Below, one piece after another: positions 35,322-47,584 of a stretch of DNA of 64,000 bases (position 1 is its first letter; every line of letters starts with the position of its first letter). The notes under the pieces were generated by a model. It was not told where the DNA came from, did not search any database, and saw nothing but the letters and a program-made list of their open reading frames with translations. Origin of the DNA: Coniella vitis (lineage: Eukaryota > Ascomycota > Sordariomycetes > Diaporthales > Schizoparmaceae); NCBI GenBank assembly GCA_011317545.1, contig WUJK01000001.1, forward strand, positions 1,240,001 to 1,304,000. Direction: 5' to 3'. Made by a program: the position numbers and the translations under genes.

Positions 35322-36616
35322 ATGACTCGGATACTCTGGTAAGGCAGTCTCCATCGGACTCCAACTCCACTTGTTAGTACTCTGCAAATGTACTTGGTTG
35401 ACATGATGCATCGGGCAATAGCATCGGCGGCACTGGGCACGTTGGCGGTGCGGTTCTGCACAAGCTCTTGGCGCAGCAGCCTGGCGATGTCGAGATCAAG
35501 GTGCTTGTCCGAGATGAAGACAAGGCTAGACGCCTAACTACGACATACCCCCAAGTGCAGACTATCGTGGGTGATATGGGCCAGTGTACTCTCATTGAGG
35601 CGGCCAGCAAGGAAGCCGATATTGTCGTGAACACTGCCCCTGATATTACCCATGACAATGGCATCAGCGCCATACTGCGAGGTCTCAAGGATCGTCAGGC
35701 ACAGCAAGGCCATAAAGCCTACTATATCCACACTAGCGGAGGCTCGCTGATTTGGTAGGTTTGGCTTGGAGAGTTCGGGCAGATTGAGCCAACAAACTTC
35801 TATTACCATGGATAAATACCCTATCACAAGTATAGAACGCTGATGTTGTTCCACGTTTGCAGGGATGAGCCTGAAGGCCGCGGAGATGCTCGCTGGTGGG
35901 ACGACATCGATGACTTGGCAACCATCAGTGCCTTCGAGGAGAGACATACTCACGCTGTCACTGATAAACTAGTGCGGGAAGCCGCACCAGATGTGAATGT
36001 CGCCATCATATCTCCAGGATTTGTTGGCGGCATCAGCCCCTCCATCGAACATTCCCTGCCTATCACGGCGCCCGCTATTATGAACACTGCACGCGCTTTT
36101 GGTTCGGGGTTCCAAATCGAACAGGGAGATAATCGCCATGCCTGGATACATGTGGACGACCTCGCCGAAATATTCGTGCTCCTGGTCCATGATGCGCTGG
36201 CTGCGCTTACCGGCAAGCCTTCGCCCCTGCCAAAAGTCGACTTTCCCCTCTGGGGTCGGGAGGCCTATTATTTTGCAAGCGGTGAGGATATTAGGTTCGG
36301 GGATTTCATGCACGCACTGGCGCCAGTTCTCTGCCAGCAGGGGGTCATTGGAGACAGCAGCAACATCGAGTCCGTGAATGTTACAGAGGCAGCTCGGAAG
36401 AGCCTTGCCGGCCCTGGGGGCGAATATGACCCCCTTGGACCGCCTCCGCCCCCAGATTCGTGGGCCATGCATATTGCAATCATGTATGGAGTGAATATGC
36501 GCATTCGACCGTCGAGGATGGAGAGGCTTGGGTGGAAGGCCAAGAAGGGCTCGGTAGTGGCGACGTTTCCAGAGGTTTTGGCTCGATTCTTGCAACGAGA
36601 AAAGGAAGCGAAGTGA
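35322..36616 (+). CDS. NAD(P)-binding Rossmann-fold protein (NmrA/epimerase-like)
   Basis: The exons are 35322..35338 (17 bases), 35422..35754 and 35863..36616, about 367 residues. The tiny first exon supplies MTRIL and two bases of the next codon, and the join yields MTRILCIGGTGHVGGAV, a perfect dinucleotide-binding start (GGTGHVGG). The second join rebuilds SLIWDEPEGRG. Further on are LVREAAPDVNVAIISPGFVGG and HAWIHVDDLAEIF, typical of the atypical or extended SDR group close to NmrA and nucleoside-diphosphate-sugar epimerases. The YxxxK catalytic pair of classical SDRs is not obvious, so it may act as a redox sensor or an atypical reductase. It is probably cytosolic. It is head-to-head with the aldehyde dehydrogenase gene. 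The C-terminus ends in a Lys-rich tail. Confidence 0.88.
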
Positions 36617-37292
36617 GTGACCTTCCAACAGGTCGAAGAACATGATTTCTATAAAAATATAGGTTTTAATCGGGGAGGGAAGAGGGAGGGCATCATGGAA
36701 ATGTCGGGACTTATACGAGAACGAGAATTATATAATAGCACAGACGAGATTAGCGCTTGGAGTTGTTAGATAGAGTATTTATGGGACTTTGAAAATATTC
36801 TGAGCGCAATGCCCCGGGAGAAAAAGGGTCGTGCACGGAAGCGCTTTCAAAGCTGTCTACATATTGCAGTTTGAAGACTAAGATGAGGGTTGACACATGT
36901 TATATGCTTGTATTTTGATACAGAGCTCTTGAACTACAACATCATTGCTCATCTACTGAGGAATTGCACGAGGCCTACTCCTGACATAGTGATAAATCAT
37001 CAAGTCAGTAGATGGAGAAACAACAACACCCTACCACCCAAATTGAAGAACACGAACTCTCCAACTTGGGAGCCTCGCTACATCTGATCAAATTAAGCAA
37101 TTGTGCTACAAAACGTCAACTTGTCAGTGAAACACCAGGTTTTGAAATGTAGTGATCAAAAAAGAATGTCATCGAGAAAATGAATGTTCTCAAACAAAGA
37201 TTGAATTCCATCCACGATCCTGTAGCGGAAACCTTCCCTGCACAACCAATTATCCCTTAATTTTCCTATTTCATTATTCAAGCAACGAAATA
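36617..37292. other. Convergent intergenic region
   Basis: No gene seen; presumed 3' UTRs of the Rossmann-fold gene and the small KGG-like gene. Confidence 0.6.
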
Positions 37293-37606
37293 TTAATTGC
37301 CTTTGACCCTTCCGTCGGGCTTGCCATCTTTGGTCAGTCCATCATTGTCAGTCGGTTTGTAATTGTCACCGCTGCTGTCGGAGGAGCTGCCCAGGCCGCC
37401 GCTCGACTTGCCGCCTTGCTTTCCAGCCTCGTGGGGGTCAACCTTGCCCTGGGCGAACTGCCCAGTTCCAACGCGCTTGTCTGGCTGGCCGTCCTGGCGA
37501 AGACCGTCGTGCTCTGGGCATCAAATCAGCATTCATAGGCCTTAGTGCGGAGTCAAAAAGACTGTACAAAGGGGATGTGAATACCTGTCGGCTTGTAGTC
37601 GGACAT
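37293..37606 (-). CDS. Small hydrophilic KGG-like protein with an internal repeat
   Basis: Two exons, 37606..37585 (22 bases) and 37513..37293, joined across a 71-base intron (donor GTATTC, acceptor CCCAG) give 80 residues. The join produces MSDYKPTEHDGLRQDGQPD. The protein is almost wholly Gly, Asp, Lys, Ser and Gln, with no hydrophobic core. It contains two copies of a YKPT-x2-DGL-x2-DG-x-PD-x-RV unit, one at the N-terminus and one at the C-terminus. Between them is GQFAQGKVDPHEAGKQGGKS, which resembles the KGG motif of stress-induced and conidiation proteins. I infer an intrinsically disordered protein of the stress or desiccation type. It is too short and too split to show as one open frame. 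The exact family name is uncertain. Confidence 0.75.
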
Positions 37607-39522
37607 CTTTGTCAAGTAATTGAAATTTGTTGAAGGCTTTGTGTGAGGATCGTATGTTCTTGGAGATTGGTTTGAAAAGTGTTGATGTCGGAAGGAAAGT
37701 AATGCTTGAGAAGGTAGAGAATCGGTCTATATATATTCGTAACGGACATCAGCTCATCGCTACAATTCTGCGTACATCATGATATTCTCGATGAATGACG
37801 CTTGCAAGTTCATCACTTGATCATTTATCAAGAACCGATTTCTTTGTTGACATCTCTCGCCCTGTCCGTGCAGACACCGGACATTCATGCTGGCAGGACT
37901 TCCTGTAGCAGCAAATGAGCGCGTCATTGCCCGCCGCGCCGTCCACGCTAGGATCTTAGCGTCATCGCCCTATGCCAAGACGCAACAACATCTGGAGCCC
38001 AAACAACGTCAAGATACAACAAGCACATTGGAGATTTCTGCCGCGAAGCCACGGAATTTGGTGTGCGTCATTCAATCTGCAACGGTAGTTTTGAACCTTG
38101 CGGTAAGGACACAACACTTTGACTTTTGACAGCGCGCAGCAGCATGCTGTCCGGCGAAAGTCAGTCCAGTGCACTCAATTGTAGTTAGCGGCTTCAATGC
38201 GAATTCAAGTAGTCAGCATTATGATTTGCACGAGCGTGGTGAGGAAGCCATATCCCACAACCGAAGCTGAATACACCCCTCACTGAGCACTTCCTCTATG
38301 ACAAGATACTATTGTTCGGCTTGACCAGATTATCCATGAACGACTCCGTCATAGAAAGGCACTGCATCAATGAAATGGAGACTGCTATTCCGATGGTCAG
38401 GTGCAAGATGCTTTCTGAGTTGTTGCCAACGAGTTGTCGGAGTTTGTCAACACGAATACAGACGAATACAGATCTTAAAAGGAAGTTCCACCAGGCAAAC
38501 TCTACCATCTTTCCATGATACAACACATTGTCCAGATATTGGGTAGCAGGTTGAATATGTAGAGATTTCGAATTGGCCTCGATAAATTAAAGTAGACCAT
38601 TGAATACTTTCTTCATGCTGAACCTAGGTTCCATGGAGACAACTCGGTCTATGATTGGATCACTTTTGAGGGGAGCTTCCCTCCCGAATTTGACTGAGAG
38701 TCCGTCTGCCCTTGGTTGGTGTGGTGCAAAGGTACTCACTCACCCTGTAGTTATCTAAGCACTTTGAGCCAAATAGTATTGGCTCGGTCTGCTAGCAACC
38801 ATTATTGCCATGGCAATAGGGGAAGTTAGGGTAGTGCCACAAGACTCATGCACCCTGCCATTATACTCGCAATCTTTTGCGTTCGATGAATTGCCAAGGA
38901 ATATTGCTCGGCAGGTGCTGTCAGTGCCGGCTGTTGAGCCAATTATAGAATTTTGAGACGCAACCCTCAGGATGCTTCAGTTAGTCACTCAAGGAATGAA
39001 TTGCACAGCAATGACCAATATATAATTAACCTTGAGAAAGACACCAGGCCTCTAACTTGCCTTTGGGGCTTTTTACTTTGTTTTTGTCGTGTTTTCTGCT
39101 CTTCTTGACCCATCCAGGCCAGTGGCAAGCTAGGTCTGCTCACACTGGTATAGCTTTTTGCTCTTTCTGTAGACATATACATACATATCGTAGTATACAT
39201 GATTCTCGATTGGTATCACCATCTTTAGTCCACCACTTCTTACAATTACTAGCATGAAGATTACTCTAGGTTCCGTAGCAATATCATTTCCTTCGAGTCT
39301 CATTAGCCACAGAAATGTTAAGCGTTGAAGGCAGATCAACTTTACGTTGCGTTCAATCAACCATGCAAGCCCAGGCCCGGTCGATCTTTTCTGGACAGGT
39401 TGTTATTGACGACTTCTCAAAGGTCAATGATTGGTCATATATATGTGTGTATTAATAGAGACGTAGTCGAAATATGCCCGGTTTTCAAAAACAACAGAAC
39501 CCCGTGGCTGAAATCAAGCGCG
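37607..39522. other. 1.9 kb region without a supported gene
   Basis: Short ORFs only. A minus-strand ORF at 38526-38296 has an amphipathic look but lacks a partner exon or domain. Confidence 0.5.
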
Positions 39523-41005
39523 TTATTGCGCATTATTGTTGCTTGAATGATGCATGGAAATGGTGGTCTTGACGAAAATCTCCTTGGACTGGGACGTGGA
39601 GCCCGATACAGATGTGCCACCCTCCTTGAGTAAGTCGTCTTCTGATTCAGTGATCGGCAAAGCCCCTCCTACTACTGAGGTCGTTGTCCTACTGCGCGCA
39701 GTCTTCTTGTTGTGGGATGACAGCTCGTAGTGATTGTAGTTTTGGCTTGTTCCAGTCTGTGACGTGTGGCCAAGTAGGATGGCACGGAGGGCTAAGAATA
39801 TGAGATACTAATTAGCAAGATGCAGCCGAGACCATTGTGATGGAACCAAGGTGACTTGTCAAAAAAAAAAAAAAAAAAAAGAACACTTACGAGGGAGGCA
39901 TGAAGTTGTCAGTGCTATCCCTGTCTCGACCATGGACACAGTACAGGTCAACATTGTCTCATTTAGCTTGGAATAGTAAGCTCGAACGACTGGCAAAGGT
40001 GTTAGTGGTTTTGGGACAACAATTTTGGCGCCAATGTGAGCACTCACTACTCGCTATTACGGTAAATGCACCGAGGCAAAACATGGCGAGGACTCCAAGC
40101 TTTTGCTTTGTTTTCATTTGGAGTTTAAGGACCATCGTTATCGGAAGGCAAATGACTATTGCTGGTTAGATTTAGGTTATCAAGTTTGGGGCTGAAGGGA
40201 ATGCTTACTGAAGACATCCGACAAGATATTGACTAACGATATGTTACTTCCAGGAACTTCTGCATGAGCCAGGGCCGTTCAACTTACGTAGAATTGTAAT
40301 CCAATAATTAATGTCGGACGCCTTTGAGCTGCATTGATCTGTGATCTGTTAGCATCCGGTGGCGCACCTCCTTCCCTCATCGGCCCCGCTCCGTCCATGC
40401 TGGAATACAATGTACGTACAGCTTGGGTCACTGGACCATCTTTTGTCATTCGGGAAGCATTGAAAGATAATGTCAAAGAATATCACGAGCCAGGTGACCA
40501 CCAAAATGCCGAGCGTGATGTTGTAAGCAAGCTGCAAGCCCGAGCCCGGTACTGCTAGCCTCTTGTAGAATAAGACCAAGGCGAATTTGATAAGCCATAG
40601 CGAGGTAACGTATAGTACGGAGCCTGGGATGATCATCTGGTATTGGTTAGCGGATTGTTGTTTATAAAGGGTTGTTAGAAGACGTACCTTCATGATACTT
40701 ATAAAAGCGTTTTCCCCGACATCTGCAAGATTGGCCATTCCCAAGTTCCACATGTACTGTTGAATGGCCAAATCCCCAACAAGACAGCATGCCGCCAATA
40801 CCAGCAAGCCATCTTCAATCGAGACACCACCGAAGCGCTTCCAACGGACGACCAGTCGAGCCACTAGGAAAATGATCGGAAATATGGTACAGATATACCA
40901 TGATACCTGTCAAATGAGCGTAAGCGACTTTCGACCCTCTCAAAAAAAAAAATACAGAGAAAGGATTGCTATGCTCACCACTTGGCCCAAGCCTTCGTTA
41001 GACAT
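39523..41005 (-). CDS. Rhodopsin-like seven-helix membrane protein (PTH11-like)
   Basis: Eight exons join in phase: 41005..40979, 40906..40688, 40636..40420, 40338..40288, 40232..40209 (24 bases), 40161..40048, 39989..39891 and 39791..39523, about 339 residues. Hydrophobic helices are visible in WYICTIFPIIFLVARLVV, LLVLAACCLVGDLAI, SVLYVTSLWLIKFALVLFY, ILVVTWLVIFFDIIFQCFP, the segment around DVFNTIVICLPITMVL, LGVLAMFCLGAFTVIAS and the last helix before SCLP. WSSDPSYQCSSKASDINYW, rebuilt over two introns, and the VRAYY stretch are hallmarks of the fungal rhodopsin-domain family that includes PTH11-related proteins. The polar Ser/Thr-rich C-terminal tail is probably cytosolic. PTH11 itself is a plasma-membrane receptor-like protein needed for plant-surface sensing; most relatives have no known ligand. 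No CFEM domain precedes the helices. Intron 7 contains a T20 run. Confidence 0.88.
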
Positions 41006-44000
41006 GGCGCAGCAACAAGAAGCAAATCTTGCTGGACAGCGTGTTCCTCGTGCACAAGCACCGCGATCGGGCTGCCGTGAGGTGTTCTATTCGTCTTATA
41101 TGCCAAGCCCAAGATCTCATGGGGTCATGACACTTGTCCAAGGGTCGCTGTCGAAGCCTCCTGCTGCAATATAGGTTGCCAATATATGAACACACCATGT
41201 TCGCCGAAGTTTCAACAGCTCCGGCAAGCCTATCGCAAAGCTCAGTGTGCAGACGCCGGAACAAATCATGGCTTTCCGGGCCTAGCTTAGCGGAGTCACT
41301 AACATTAGTGCGCCACTAATTCTCTCTATTGCTCGGCTGAATGTATCACCTTGACATGTATGCAATATTAATCTGATGTTAGCAAGCCCGACCCTGGCTG
41401 CTCTCGTGTCATCTCCAGATACTTGCAATCTCTGTAGCAAGGACTGATGACCCTAGCTACTAATACTACTGTGTATATTGCGGCGGCAGTATTGACAACC
41501 GCGTGGGTACCGGAGGAGTTAGCCGCGTTGAGTTAAGCACCCGCTTGCGCTTTTCCAGCTATTTGGGTATCTCTTTCGTGAACTCCCCTTTGGGCCACCA
41601 TTGGGAATATATACAGACGACCAAATGCCCCTTTTAGGGATCGGGGGGTCGGGGAAGCGAACCCTCGCGTCTTTGGGCCAGACTTGTCTTTTCGCCGTGC
41701 TAGGGACTTGTTGCATGTTTTCGCGCAAAAGTCCGCAGCCCACAACTGCCTTCATGGATAATAAGGAAAGCGAGTACTATGTATCTGCGGTAATCGAGAT
41801 ACGAAGCTGGTTCATCTTTGCTGGTTTCTATGCACTGCATGCATCCTTTTATCGAACCCGATAGCTGATGGAGATGAGAGGGACGACTTTTGGGGAGCAT
41901 CGAAGATGTCCGTCGCGAACTCGCTGCTAATAGGTGTTCCGAGACAGACATCGTGATCCTTTTTTTTTTTTTTTTTTTGTGTGTGTTTGTGTGTGTGTGT
42001 GATTTCTCTTTTTCCAAGAACACAGAGAAGACCCCCAAACTGCCTTCTTGCCACCCCTCTTTCCGGCCGGAGCCGGCAGAGTCAAGAACCGGCCTTGGGT
42101 ATTCGGACCGCTTGTCTTCTGGATCATTAGTACGTGTTCCAGTTTTCCATTTTCTCTATTTTTTCCATTCTTTTTCTTTTTTCTTCTAGCAGAACGCGCT
42201 AGGTCACAACCAGAATTTGAAGCCGGCTACGGTTCCATAATCGAGACGATACTTCTTGGCAGAATCCACTCTGCTCTTGGCACTCTGATAGCGAGGACCT
42301 CGACGGCCACCATAGCGAGCACAGGAGCGAGCCCGACGTGCTTCCCGTTCCAGGCAAGATTTTTACCGTGCATAACTTCCGAGATTCGCGAGGATCACAT
42401 GATGGTATTGTGGGTATTGCTGCACTTCTCGATCAACTCTCCAGCATTTAGAGTTCGCTTTTTGGCCCCCAAAGAGCAGATCATTGACCAAATAAAGCAA
42501 GCCTTCCCAACAACCTCTTTGAGCAATCGAAAAACACAACACAACTCTACGATTTCCTTCTGCACACATAGGGTGTGAAGACAAGCCGCCCACCTGCTGT
42601 ACACGCACAGTAATAACTTGGCCCACAACGTCTGGACACTCGCGGCCATATGCCCGGACGTCACCCCTGAGCTAAGCAGCTTTCGTCTTAGCGCCTCTTG
42701 GTAAAAATCGCTCACAAAGCTGCGTTCAGCTCGAGGCGCGAACGAAACAATGCTGCCATCTCGATGCGCTCATGAATAAGTAGACGTTCGTTTTTTTTTT
42801 CTTTTCCTCCTCCCGTGCCTTATTACTCGCAGTCTGGGCAAACGCAACGCCACACGCCTCGACTAGTAGCATCGGTGGGTCTGCCAGAAGGATTCCAAAA
42901 GCTTCGCCTGTGATGCACGCTACTGCGACTGGACAATAGGCCCCGAGGCTGTCGTTACCCCCACTGCGATCTGCGTCTGTGGGCCCAACCGGCCAACCCG
43001 GCCGAGGCTGGGTCCAGGTGAGGGCAAGCGGATGGAGACGCATTTGATAATCTCAACGATGCGAAGTGGACGGTAAAGGACATTACGAGCAAGAGTTATC
43101 GCTCTCCTGGTCGATACCAGCCCATCTCTACATCTCGTTTCTTAGCGTCTCGGACACGCTGGTCCATGGGTTGTCCTTATTCGCCAGCCGAAGTAGATAA
43201 TAATTCACCCCGCCCTCAACCATAGTATGTGTTCTGTGGCGCAAAAGTGCTGCGGGAAAGCGGGGATATCTTCGAAGCCTGAGTTTTTTTGGCCTAGCAT
43301 GACTAGAGTTATTATGCTGACTTTTAAGCATGGAACACTGCAAGTTAAGTCAAGCTTAGAAAGGCTGGTGTGAACCTGAGGTGCATATTCTTTCCGATCA
43401 TTGTGTCAGGTCCACTTTGTGCACGAAGTCAGAAGAGATGTTTGGCTTGCGATTGAAGCCGCGGTCACGGATATCTACCACTATAGTAATGCTGTGAGGA
43501 CTACTTACTTGCATGCCTTGCATGCCTTGCATCGCCGCAGCCCAGCAGACAGGGCTAGGGCTACAGGGGATTTCCAATGCTCATGTCAGCCCGTGGCAGG
43601 GGACCGCATCATGTAATCCAAGACGGGAGCAGCTTTGGACCCTTGAAAAGTTTTCGTTCCTTCTTCTTGTAGCCCAAAAAGCCTTTTACTACATAGTATG
43701 TGTTCGTTCCCGCAGTAGTTTCTACTTTGACTTTTGCTCTAAATTAGCACCAACTGCGGAAGCCGCCACACACTCGACTGGGCAAGCCACGGAGGCAGCG
43801 GGCCAGGGCGGATCCCTCTATCAGTGCTCAAGATGGGTCTCGGAGAGCCCAACCTAGGCATTTACTGGTGCCTGCTATCATGTCTCGGGAATACGGCTTG
43901 CAGACTGCAGCATAGTGAGGAGCAGGCGCGTTAAGGGGCGCCTTCACCGTTGTGTCCCTTTTCTCGTTGCTCCACCGACGGCCTCGACGACTTGGGTCTG

Positions 44001-44287
44001 CAAATACATGTCCCACTTGTGGATCAAGAGCCGCCTACGAGGTCTCGTAGCGCGATGCTACGGATGCGGGCAACGGAGTCAAGGTGGGCTACGAGCAACA
44101 TGAGTCTGCACAGCGCCAGAAGACGCCCACTGGCCCTGCGCTGTGTTCTTTTGCATATCTAGGTTTGGTGATCGACATTCCCGTTCCTGTTTTCTCCTTT
44201 TGACTTTTTCTTTGTTCCTCTCACTCCCTCTTCTCCTGGCCTTACCCATACCGACTTGCACTGCACAGTACAGCCAGCGTATGCAAG
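41006..44287. other. 3.3 kb gene-free region with low-complexity tracts
   Basis: The longest gene-free stretch of the window. It includes a T19 run at 41960-41978 followed by a GT repeat to about 42001, and pyrimidine-rich patches near 42130-42190 and 42790-42810. ORFs here (such as 42048-42578) are built from these tracts and show no family features. Confidence 0.5.
41960..42001. repeat. T(19) tract followed by an imperfect GT repeat
   Basis: Nineteen consecutive T, then GT dinucleotides with two TT interruptions. A simple-sequence repeat in non-coding DNA. Confidence 0.9.
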
Positions 44288-46199
44288 ATGAGAGTGCCAG
44301 CTTCGCTTGAGTCAGCCGCCTGGCTGGTCCTGATTTCAGGCTGCAGATCGACCTGTGCCAAGGCCACTCCCACTGTGGTCCTCCCTCAGGCAACTGTTTC
44401 AGGATTCTTGGATGCCCATAGCAACCCCGTCTACCTTGGTATACCCTATGCGGCTACCACGGGCGGCGACAACAGGTAATGAAGGAGCCCCCCCCCTCGG
44501 TGCCCGCCAAGCCACACTCATCTCATGTTGCTGCCCCCCCGTCTGTGCGAAATCCACTTCTGACAGCTGGGCGTTATTAGGTGGCGTGAGCCTCAAGACG
44601 CACCGACTCTGGCAAAGGGCCAGGTCTTCAATGCGACGTCCTACGGCCCAACATGCCCGCAGGCCATCACGTCCACGGCCTACAGCCAGCAGGATGAGGA
44701 CTGTCTGAATGTCAACATCTGGGCCCCCGCCACCGGCAACAAGCACCCTGTAGGTCCCAGCGAGCGGAAATATGACAGCCCCCGCTGACACAAATGCACA
44801 GGTCTACGTCTTCATGTATGGCGGTGCCATGGTCACTGGCTCCAGCAGCAATGCCCAGCTCCAAGGCAACAACTTTGCTCGCAAGGATGTCGTCTTTGTC
44901 AATTTCAACACGCGTGAGAGCATTTATGCTTCCCCGTACTCGGCCGAGCTGGTCGCGACCAACTCGTCTCAGAACTTTGGAATCCTGGATGTGGAGAAGG
45001 CCATGCAATGGATCTATGATAACATCGCGGGTAAGCCCCATACAACACACACTACACACTAGGCCGCCCCCGCCTGCGCTTGGCGCCCCCAGAGAGAGAG
45101 AGAGAGAGAGAGAGCAGAAGCAAAACTGACGCACTGTTAGCATTTGGTGGCGACCCCGACCACATTGTCTTTGGCGGCCATTCGTCGGGTTCCGTCCAGG
45201 TCGACCACTACTTGTGGAACCACCCCGACACGTGGCTTGTGGGCGCCGTGGAGATGAGCGCCAATGCCATTTCCGGGCCCGCTTACGCGCCGATGAACGA
45301 AGCGCTCGACATCGTTGCTGCCGAGGTTGGCTGTGGGACCGGCGAGGGTCAGCTTGCCTGCCTCCGCGAGCTCAACATGTATGACTTCCAGACGGCATAC
45401 TTCAACTCGACTGCAAACACGTGGTTCACCCCCTACATCGACAACATCACCCGCTTCGCCGACTACCCCGCCCGCTTCAACGCCGGCCAATATCCCTCGC
45501 ACGTTCCTCTGCTCACGGGCAACTCCAATGGCGAGGGCACCATCTTCAGCATCGTGTATTCGGCTGAAGATGGCGATTTTGACACGTGGATCAAGACCTT
45601 TGACGCCGACAGCTCGCACATCCCCGAGGACATGCTGCTCGCCGCCTACAATGCCTCGGACTATGCCTCCGTCGCGCTGATGAGCGGCGACCAGTACGGC
45701 GATGTTCGCTTCGACTGTGCTGTCGACTACTTCCTCGACTTGCGCAGTGCCGCGCAGCCGACGTGGGTCTACCGCTTCTTTGGAAAATACGACAACGTCG
45801 TCGGCGTCGCCGGGACGGCCCCCACGCACGGTACCGAGATACCGTTCTTCCTGGGCGGCAACGAGTGCTTCGACGAGCTCACCAATGTCACTGCTGCTGA
45901 GCAGGCCTTGGCGGATTCCATCAACGACTGGTTTGTCGCTTGGATCAAGGATCCGGCTGCTGGTCCTGGATGGGATGCAGTCACGCCCGAAAATGGAACG
46001 CTGGTTATGTTGGGCGTTCCCGGGAATGAAGAAGCGCTTATCCCAGGCTCCACAGGAGACTACAATAGCCGCTGCAAGGCTGTAAGTTCCATCATGTGCA
46101 TGTCTTTGTTCGTGGTCGCTGGTACTAACCTTTCATCCACAGGTCTACAAGCCGACTTACCCTTACTACCCCAAGGTCCAGAACGTTACTGCATCTTGA
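44288..46199 (+). CDS. Secreted type-B carboxylesterase/lipase
   Basis: Five exons, 44288..44475, 44581..44749, 44802..45030, 45141..46081 and 46143..46199, give about 527 residues, the usual size. A hydrophobic N-terminus (AAWLVLISGC) suggests secretion. Family landmarks are YLGIPYA, QQDEDCLNVNIWAP (signature 2 EDCLxxN), the oxyanion region YGGAMVTGS, the nucleophile elbow FGGHSSGS and the catalytic-His region APTHGTEIPFF. The last exon supplies VYKPTYPYYPKVQNV. The nucleophile motif is G-H-S-S-G instead of the common G-E-S-A-G, a known but less frequent variant. Several N-glycosylation sequons occur. Such enzymes hydrolyse esters outside the cell. Intron 3 holds an AG dinucleotide repeat (45091-45114). 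It is flanked by long non-coding stretches and has no partner gene. Confidence 0.94.
45091..45114. repeat. (AG)12 repeat inside intron 3 of the carboxylesterase
   Basis: Twelve AG units in the intron 45031..45140, shortly before the acceptor. Because each unit ends in AG, the repeat offers many competing acceptor dinucleotides. Confidence 0.9.
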
Positions 46200-47584
46200 A
46201 ATGGATTGTCTAGTCAGCGGACAGCTGATTCATGATACTTATTAATATGGCTTGTGCACTGCGCACACCTTATAGTCGCGTATTGGCACAGAGGAGCCAT
46301 CCTTTAGACTATATAATGACAAAACGCTAGCCACTTCTTAATGCTTAATTTATTCTCCAAATTTTAATAGAAGTTGTAGAAGCTGAAAATGCAGGCTTGC
46401 CAAAGAATTCAGGACGTGATGGTTGCGAATCCGAAGGTGACAATGAAAAAACGTGCTTATCGAGGCCGGAAAGTCACACAGGTATCTGAAAATTACGTTT
46501 TTCTTTCATGCCTCAGGGTCAAGGATGGTGTTCTGGCACCATGGTTAGAACCAATCACAGAACGAGTGCTTGGTCTCGAAGCGAAGGCCAGAAGTCAATC
46601 ATTTCTCATTGAAAGAGTCAATAAATTTGACTAATAGCGCACTATTTTTTGCAGTATCAGTAGTGCGGCATTCAGAGGCAGTAGCGGCATTCCCATGCAT
46701 GCTTGCCCTAAACAAGCCAACTTGTAAGTGCTGATCAACTTTACACTGATACTTCCGATTTCGCACGTCGTCGTATACTTGCCAGTTCCCGAAACCGCAG
46801 ACACTTTTCCGCGGACGCCTGTCGTCCTGATATAATGAGAATAATCTGTGGGATATCTCCAGTGCCAATGCGATTCCCAGTTTACTAGCGAAGTTGAGAC
46901 TTATCCTCGAAAATGAAGCTCTTTCTCTCTCTCTCTCTCTCTCTCTCCCTGAGCGTCGTGATTCTTGTTCAAATAACAAACTGTCCTGGCCTGGTTGTCA
47001 TGACCTTTCAGGTCGTGCTTTAGACCGATCTCATCCACCCGTATTTAGGCAAGTATGTAGAACCGCGAACTATTGAAGTAGATCTCTTCTGTCGAGGACA
47101 CAATCACCTGAACAATCAGGGTTATGGTGTGATACACTTTGTGTAGTGTACTCTGTACTTTGATGATTCCATTCTATCATTACTTGATATCAATGGGGAA
47201 ATTGTTCGATACGTTGAATTATGAACTAGACGGTGTGCGAAAGAGCTAGAAATGTTCTTCTTGTATGTTTGGATATTATGAATGTTCTTTGATCGTCAAG
47301 ACCGACCAGTATCCACCCAATAAATCTATTTGCTATGGCTTCACTTTAAATCTTTGGCCGTGTGTATCGACATTTGTTCATTTTCTCTACGAAATCAACT
47401 TACAAAAGCTCAAAGCATGCTCGTCCACGTCAGCCCTCGGAGCTTATCTGCAGAAGACGACTTGCGGTCGCAGACACTTTCAAATCTGCTAGCCCCGAAC
47501 CTCTGGAGGGTCCTACTTATTTGTTGGGAATAATGACATCGATGAGAAAATTCCGGCCTTGGGGATCCGAGCTCCCAACTCTCC
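46200..47584. other. Convergent intergenic region
   Basis: No supported gene. A CT dinucleotide repeat is at 46925-46946. An ORF at 46389-46634 was considered and not called. Confidence 0.55.

Noticed and set aside
35969..36643. 224-codon minus-strand ORF
   Set aside because: Antisense of the Rossmann-fold protein exon 3.
38296..38526. Minus-strand 76-codon ORF with an amphipathic look
   Set aside because: No partner exon, signal peptide or known domain; indistinguishable from chance.
42048..42578. 176-codon plus-strand ORF
   Set aside because: Much of it translates pyrimidine-rich simple sequence (poly-Phe); no domain is seen.
45137..45829. 230-codon minus-strand ORF
   Set aside because: Antisense of the GC-rich carboxylesterase exon 4.
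46389..46634. Plus-strand 81-codon ORF
   Set aside because: No family features and no neighbouring exon that joins in phase.
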